From positions 124,001-188,000 of the forward strand of contig NZ_AUFO01000009.1 in assembly GCF_000426545.1 (NCBI RefSeq): DNA of 64,000 nucleotides, in the 5' to 3' direction. This document shows, in pieces, positions 63,383 through 64,000 of the stretch (position 1 is the first letter of the stretch; each line of letters starts with the position of its first letter). A model generated the notes under the pieces. It was given only the letters and a program-made list of their open reading frames with translations, did no database searches and was not told the DNA's origin. Source of the DNA: Paenibacillus massiliensis subsp. panacisoli DSM 21345. GTDB lineage: Bacteria; Bacillota; Bacilli; Paenibacillales; Paenibacillaceae. The position numbers and the translations under genes were made by a program.

Positions 63383-64000
63383 GTGAAATCGAAAGTAACC
63401 ATACGCGATCAGTTGGAGCATTATATAAAATCAAATACACTTTCCATTAGTCAGTTCTCACAGCGCTCTGGCATCAATTCAGGAACAATTAGCAGTATAT
63501 TGAATGGAACCCGACCGATCTCCATGCAGCATCTGGATGGAATTACATCGGGTATGGCTTTGCCAGAAGGACATTTCTACGAACTATACATAGATGAATT
63601 CATTGCTGGTGCTACTCCAGATTGGCGAAGGCTGCGCCCGTTTCTGGGCCGCTGCGCGGAGCTCGGGAAGCTCGACTGTATTACCAAGGTGACGAACGAG
63701 ATTATGGATAATCTCTCATACACTCCTATGCTATTCGATCTGGCTGAACAGTGGTTCGGAGAGGATAACAAGGCCGCAGCAATGGTGCTCTACCAGTGCG
63801 TGGCGGAGAGCGAGAAAATGCAGCACTCTGAGCGGCTGGCTCTGTGTCACTACCGTATGTTTATTATTTCGCTTGGTCAGGATCTGGACGCCAACCTTAG
63901 AGCTGCCATTCGATTTGAAGGTTATGTCAATTATCTCGACGAGTCAGATCAGTTGGATGCACTTCTTAAGTTAGCGTATACCTATTGTGCCCTACGACGG
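63383..64000 (+). CDS. XRE-family helix-turn-helix regulator with long helical C-terminal region, cut by window edge
   Basis: 206 codons visible from GTG 63383, which follows GGGAGG by 8 bases. The N-terminal 60 residues are a Cro/CI-type HTH (LSISQFSQRSGINSGTISSI, LNGTRPISMQHLDGI). The rest is helical with repeated hydrophobic pattern (LAEQWFGEDNKAAAMVLYQC, LALCHYRMFIISLGQDLDA), as in TPR-bearing peptide-sensing regulators of the PlcR/NprR type that are common in Paenibacillus. Ligand, targets and the remaining C-terminus lie outside the window. Confidence 0.8.
   Translation, partial: MKSKVTIRDQLEHYIKSNTLSISQFSQRSGINSGTISSILNGTRPISMQHLDGITSGMALPEGHFYELYIDEFIAGATPDWRRLRPFLGRCAELGKLDCITKVTNEIMDNLSYTPMLFDLAEQWFGEDNKAAAMVLYQCVAESEKMQHSERLALCHYRMFIISLGQDLDANLRAAIRFEGYVNYLDESDQLDALLKLAYTYCALRR

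Overview
The window looks like chromosomal DNA of a Paenibacillus-type Firmicute. Shine-Dalgarno sites of the AGGAGG type precede nearly every gene, many starts are TTG or GTG, and the regulators are of Gram-positive kinds: Fur, Fnr, AbrB, an ECF sigma factor with a DUF4179-like anti-sigma factor, and an XRE regulator with a long C-terminal part. The cobalamin genes follow the Bacillus megaterium anaerobic pattern (CbiX, CbiH60). I saw no rRNA, tRNA, CRISPR array, prophage or intact insertion sequence. Genus assignment is inference from style, not from a search.

Layout. 1-5 kb: two carotenoid desaturase genes, a CarH-type B12/light regulator and a phospholipase D-like membrane protein. Two arrays of 11-bp direct repeats, one upstream of the desaturases and one between the regulator and the PLD gene, match the operator architecture known for CarH. 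5-14 kb: cardiolipin synthase with a Cys-rich N-terminal extension, TetR-ykkCD efflux genes, a PfkB-type kinase, a possible two-part sigma factor, mobA, and MFS transporters, one with a divergent TetR gene. 14.5-24 kb: a GlnRS gene, acetyltransferases, a Fur-controlled siderophore-binding lipoprotein, a further MFS exporter and two tandem secreted paralogues. 24-26.3 kb: ECF sigma/anti-sigma pair and the shell of an IS-like element. 26.4-32.7 kb: an anaerobic/redox block with a molybdopterin oxidoreductase, a formate/nitrite channel, a 33-residue membrane peptide, NADH oxidase and glutathione peroxidase, with Fnr boxes in front of the channel and the oxidase. 32.8-37 kb: Fur-controlled siderophore permease/ATPase genes and an FhuF-like reductase. 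37-45.9 kb: housekeeping and unclassified genes (AI-2E-like permease, DEAD-box helicase, SulP transporter, AarF kinase, phasin-like protein, ThuA-like protein) and an AbrB-like regulator with a structured leader.

46.1-61.4 kb is one long minus-strand operon for anaerobic cobalamin corrin-ring synthesis and cobalt uptake, in transcription order cbiM-N-Q-O-H-X-J-C-D-ET-L-F-G-A. It is headed by a promoter, a short tandem repeat, a complete cobalamin riboswitch and an intrinsic terminator. Upstream on the same strand lie hemD (tetrapyrrole supply), a LOG-family gene and a small coupled ORF. An XRE regulator runs off the right edge.

The connecting theme is B12. The window encodes most of the corrin pathway, is regulated by a B12 riboswitch, and carries a B12-dependent photoreceptor whose predicted operators control carotenoid genes and, unexpectedly, a phospholipase D-like gene.
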